A stretch of DNA of 64,000 nt from Clostridia bacterium (GTDB taxonomy: Bacteria; Bacillota; Clostridia; Lachnospirales; Anaerotignaceae), in contig JALFWW010000016.1 of the NCBI GenBank assembly GCA_022786605.1, positions 124,001 to 188,000 of the forward strand. Direction: 5' to 3'. The position numbers and the translations under genes were made by a program. Below, one piece after another: positions 61,389 to 64,000 of the stretch (positions within the stretch are counted from its first letter, which is position 1; the number at the start of each line of letters is the position of its first letter). The notes under the pieces were generated by a model. That model searched no databases and had not been told where the DNA came from. It worked only from the letters and a program-made list of their open reading frames with translations.

Positions 61389-62337
61389 TGGATTTGGAAG
61401 AACCATTGACTATCTTCGGATTTCCGTCACTGACCGCTGTAACCTGCGGTGTGTCTACTGTATGAAGGAGGAACAGCAGGAATTTCTGTCCAGCAGTGAA
61501 CTGCTGACACTGGAAGAATGGGTCAAACTTTGCAAAGGTGCCGCTTTGGCAGGCATTCGGAAAATTCGTATCACCGGCGGCGAACCCCTTATGCGGCAGG
61601 ATATCGTAGAATTGGTGGACGCTATTTCCAATATCCCAGATATCGAAAAAGTGGTTATGACAAGCAATGCCGTTCATCTGGCGCCTCTTGCGGAAAAACT
61701 GAAAAAAGCAGGGCTTTCCAGCGTCAATGTGAGCATTGATAGTCTGGATGCGGAACAGTATTGCAGGCTTACTCGGCGGGATGTACTGTCTGATGCTTTG
61801 GCTGGTCTGGCGGCTTGTGGCAAAGTGGGACTGCCTGTGAAAGTAAACTGCGTGCCTGTGGCAGGGGAAAATGAAAAAGAACTGCTCCATCTGGCAGAAT
61901 TGGCGAAGGAATACCCCATGGAGGTGCGTTTCATTGAAATGATGCCTATCGGGGAAGGTTCCGCTTTTCCACCAGTGAAAAATGAAACCATTCGGAAACG
62001 GCTGGAAGAAGTTTATGGTGGATTTATTCAGACGGAGAAAGACGACAGGGAAGGTCCGGCAGTTTATTATACAAACCCCCAGTTCAAAGGGCGTATTGGA
62101 TTCATCAGCCCTGTGAGCCGCAGTTTCTGCCATCAGTGCAACCGTATCCGCATGACAGCGGAAGGGAAACTGAAACTCTGCCTCCATCATCCAGTGGATT
62201 GCGATTTGCGGGAATTGGTGCGCAGCGGCGCGGAGCCGGAGGAAATACAGAAGGTGTTGCAGGAACGTATCCTGCAAAAACCAAGGGACGGTCATATCAC
62301 CGACGAAGTCCGTCCCATGTGGAAAATAGGAGGATAG
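61381..62337 (+). CDS. moaA: GTP 3',8-cyclase MoaA
   Basis: The 318-aa radical SAM enzyme forms 3',8-cyclo-dihydroGTP from GTP. It has the N-terminal cluster [15 protein letters not shown], the C-terminal cluster in [20 protein letters not shown] and the conserved terminal Gly-Gly. The start ATG 61381 is set by GGGGAG at 61367-61372. It sits between moaC and a MOSC gene in the same unit. Confidence 0.97.
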   Translation: MIDGFGRTIDYLRISVTDRCNLRCVYCMKEEQQEFLSSSELLTLEEWVKLCKGAALAGIRKIRITGGEPLMRQDIVELVDAISNIPDIEKVVMTSNAVHLAPLAEKLKKAGLSSVNVSIDSLDAEQYCRLTRRDVLSDALAGLAACGKVGLPVKVNCVPVAGENEKELLHLAELAKEYPMEVRFIEMMPIGEGSAFPPVKNETIRKRLEEVYGGFIQTEKDDREGPAVYYTNPQFKGRIGFISPVSRSFCHQCNRIRMTAEGKLKLCLHHPVDCDLRELVRSGAEPEEIQKVLQERILQKPRDGHITDEVRPMWKIGG

Positions 62338-62338
62338 T

Positions 62339-62791
62339 ATGGGAAAGATTATGGCTGTGTGCATCAGCGAAAAGAGAGGCACACAGAAGAAAAATATTGA
62401 AAAAGTTCGCCTGATTGAGAATTTCGGGCTGGAAGGTGACGCCCATGGCGGCAACTGGCATAGACAGGTGAGCCTCCTTTCTTATGAGAAAGTGCGGGCG
62501 TTTGAGGGAAAAGGCATTTCCGTAGAGGATGGCGCTTTTGGTGAAAATCTGCTGGTGGAAGGCTTTGACTTCAAAACTTTGCCTGTCGGAACCAGATTCC
62601 GCTGCGGAGAAGTTTTGTTGGAAATGACCCAGATTGGCAAGGAATGTCATAGCCATTGCGAGATTTATCAGGTGGTGGGGGATTGCATCATGCCCAGAGA
62701 AGGCGTGTTTGCAAGGGTACTCCATGGCGGCGAGATTCAGATTGGAGATGAGATGGAAATTGTACCGAGTAGCGATTCTGACAGCAAGTGA
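62339..62791 (+). CDS. MOSC domain protein
   Basis: The 150-aa protein is a stand-alone MOSC domain (GLEGDAHGGNWHRQVSLLS, AFGENLLVEG, and CxxHC-like IGKECHSHCEIY). MOSC proteins move sulphur or bind the molybdenum cofactor. Its context among Moco genes suggests maturation of a molybdenum enzyme. Its end overlaps the next gene. Confidence 0.9.
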   Translation: MGKIMAVCISEKRGTQKKNIEKVRLIENFGLEGDAHGGNWHRQVSLLSYEKVRAFEGKGISVEDGAFGENLLVEGFDFKTLPVGTRFRCGEVLLEMTQIGKECHSHCEIYQVVGDCIMPREGVFARVLHGGEIQIGDEMEIVPSSDSDSK

Positions 62792-63248
62792 TAAAGGGGC
62801 GGCAGGCAAACGGGAAGACTTGAGCGGCCCTGCGGCAAAAGAAATCATGGAACAGGCGGGCTATACTGTAGTGGATATGCGGATTCTGCCAGACGAAAGA
62901 CAGCTGCTTACGGAAACCATGAAAGAAATCTGCGATAAGGGGACGGCGGACTTGATTCTGACCACTGGCGGCACAGGTTTTTCTCCCAGAGATTGGATGC
63001 CGGAAGCTACATTGGATATTGCGGAACGGCAGGTGCCGGGTTTTAGTGAAGCCATGCGGGCGGCATCTTTGGCAATCACGCCAAGAGCCATGCTCAGCAG
63101 AGGGGTTTCTGTTATTCGGAAACAGACCCTTATCGTTAATCTGCCGGGCAGCCCTAAAGCGGTGCGGGAAAATCTGGAAGTGATTTTGCCGGCTCTGGGA
63201 CATGGACTGGATATTTTAACGGCAAATGCAGGAGAATGTGGGCAGTAA
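62748..63248 (+). CDS. mog: Molybdopterin adenylyltransferase, MogA/MoaB family
   Basis: The 166-aa protein activates molybdopterin by adenylylation before molybdenum insertion. VAILTASDKGAAGKREDLSGP opens the domain (about 6-26), then LTTGGTGFSPRDWMPEAT and VNLPGSPKAVRENLEVILPAL. ATG 62748 lies inside the end of the MOSC gene; TTG 62760 is an alternative start. It is followed 11 bp later by modA. Confidence 0.92.
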   Translation: MRWKLYRVAILTASDKGAAGKREDLSGPAAKEIMEQAGYTVVDMRILPDERQLLTETMKEICDKGTADLILTTGGTGFSPRDWMPEATLDIAERQVPGFSEAMRAASLAITPRAMLSRGVSVIRKQTLIVNLPGSPKAVRENLEVILPALGHGLDILTANAGECGQ

Positions 63249-63259
63249 GGAGGAAGAAC

Positions 63260-64000
63260 ATGAAAAAGAAACTGGGTTTATTGGCATTGGTTTTGACAGT
63301 GGGCATGCTGGCAGGCTGCGGCAGTGAGAAGACAGCGGAAAGTAGCGAAGGACAGGATGCAGTGACAGGGGCTATCACCGTTTCTGCAGCGGCGAGCCTG
63401 ACTGATGTGCTCAACGAACTGGCACTGACATTCCAGGAAGAATATCCTGACGCAGAAGTTTCCTTTACTTTTGGCGGCAGCGGTGCTTTGCAGACACAGA
63501 TTGAAGAAGGCGCTCCTGTGGATTTGTTCTTTTCTGCGGCAGAAAGCAATATGGATGCTTTGGAAGAACAGGGGCTCATTGACGTAGCTACCAGAAAAGA
63601 TGTACTGCAAAATGAAATTGTCCTCATTGCTCCCCAGGGAGAAACAGCAGTGACTTCTTTTGAAACCATTCTGGATAGTGAACCCCAGATTGCCTTAGGG
63701 GAGGCAGAAAGCGTTCCCGCAGGGAAATATGCTCAGGAGATTTTTACGAGCCTCGGTATCTGGGATGATGTGAAAAGCCATGCCGTATTTGCGTCTAATG
63801 TGCGTGAAGTGCTGGCTTGGGTAGAAGCTGGAGAAGCTGACTGCGGCGTGGTATACGCCACCGACGCAAAGACAAGTGACGCTGTACAGGTTGTTTGCAA
63901 TGCACCAGAAGGTGGTCCTCAGGTACTCTATCCTGCGGCTGTCATCAAAGACTGCGCAAATCCCGAAGGCGCGCAGGCATTTTTGGATTTCCTTACCAGT
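63260..64000 (+). CDS. modA: Molybdate ABC transporter substrate-binding protein (partial)
   Basis: The frame runs off the end of the window after 247 codons. It has a lipoprotein signal (LTVGMLAGCGS, lipid Cys at about 20). Typical ModA motifs are VSAAASLTDVLNEL, FTFGGSGALQTQIEEGAPVDLFFSA and VREVLAWVEAGEADCGVVYATDA. It binds molybdate outside the cell for import. AGGAGG lies before the ATG. The modB/modC genes are expected downstream. Confidence 0.94.
   Translation, partial: MKKKLGLLALVLTVGMLAGCGSEKTAESSEGQDAVTGAITVSAAASLTDVLNELALTFQEEYPDAEVSFTFGGSGALQTQIEEGAPVDLFFSAAESNMDALEEQGLIDVATRKDVLQNEIVLIAPQGETAVTSFETILDSEPQIALGEAESVPAGKYAQEIFTSLGIWDDVKSHAVFASNVREVLAWVEAGEADCGVVYATDAKTSDAVQVVCNAPEGGPQVLYPAAVIKDCANPEGAQAFLDFLTS

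Noticed and set aside
1-64000. CRISPR arrays or insertion sequences
   Set aside because: No regularly spaced repeats, no cas genes and no transposase frames were seen on either strand.

Overview
The window looks like a chromosomal segment of an anaerobic, probably spore-forming member of the Clostridia (Firmicutes). This is inferred from AGGAGG-type ribosome binding sites, TTGACA/TATAAT promoters, U-tailed terminators, a PdaB-like sporulation deacetylase, an SLH-anchored surface protein, PucR/KdpDE regulators and a selenium/molybdenum cofactor operon. A Lachnospirales/Anaerotignum-like host would fit, but the species cannot be fixed from sequence alone.

Region by region. 1-5.4 kb: housekeeping operon pyrH-frr-uppS-cdsA-dxr-rseP (UMP kinase, ribosome recycling, undecaprenyl and phospholipid precursors, isoprenoid synthesis, site-2 protease). 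5.5-11.6 kb: an unusual radical SAM protein with a small Cys-rich membrane protein, two exported proteins, and a glyceraldehyde-3-phosphate dehydrogenase gene behind two CggR-type operators. 11.7-16.8 kb: KdpDE-like two-component genes, a diaminopimelate decarboxylase-like gene and D-serine dehydratase. 17.0-23.1 kb: the most interesting locus. A tyrosine recombinase is followed by a ~260-bp intergenic segment flanked by inverted recombination-site-like dyads, then a degenerate recombinase paralogue and a 1365-aa SLH surface protein. The segment carries a strong promoter that points away from the surface gene, so it looks like a phase-variation switch caught in the OFF position. 23.2-32.1 kb: PHP phosphatase, D-amino-acid lyase-like gene, acetyltransferase, polysaccharide deacetylase, an RCC1-repeat protein, an unknown exported protein and a cell-wall amidase.

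32.1-47.2 kb is dominated by nucleobase and redox genes: PucR regulator, NCS1 permease, DUF917 protein, LysR regulator, cyclophilin-like protein, a frameshifted FMN reductase/acetyltransferase fusion, Fe-alcohol dehydrogenase, ABC-F ATPase, HAD phosphatase, nitroreductase and two tandem adenine deaminase-family genes behind a leader with a terminator. 47.3-56.3 kb: an ECF-type sigma factor with a membrane partner, assorted single genes (YaiI, GNAT, DUF1667, hydrolase, LUD, rRNA/tRNA methyltransferase, DinB, phosphoesterase, cyclophilin) and tRNA-Leu(CAA). A candidate structured small RNA and a 53-aa Cys-rich membrane protein follow.

57.0-64.0 kb is one tightly packed operon: ModE-like regulator, selD, yedF, yqeB, a MoeA-like protein, moaC, moaA, a MOSC protein, mog/moaB and the start of modA. 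It couples selenium activation, molybdate uptake and molybdopterin synthesis, the gene set expected for selenium-dependent molybdenum hydroxylases.
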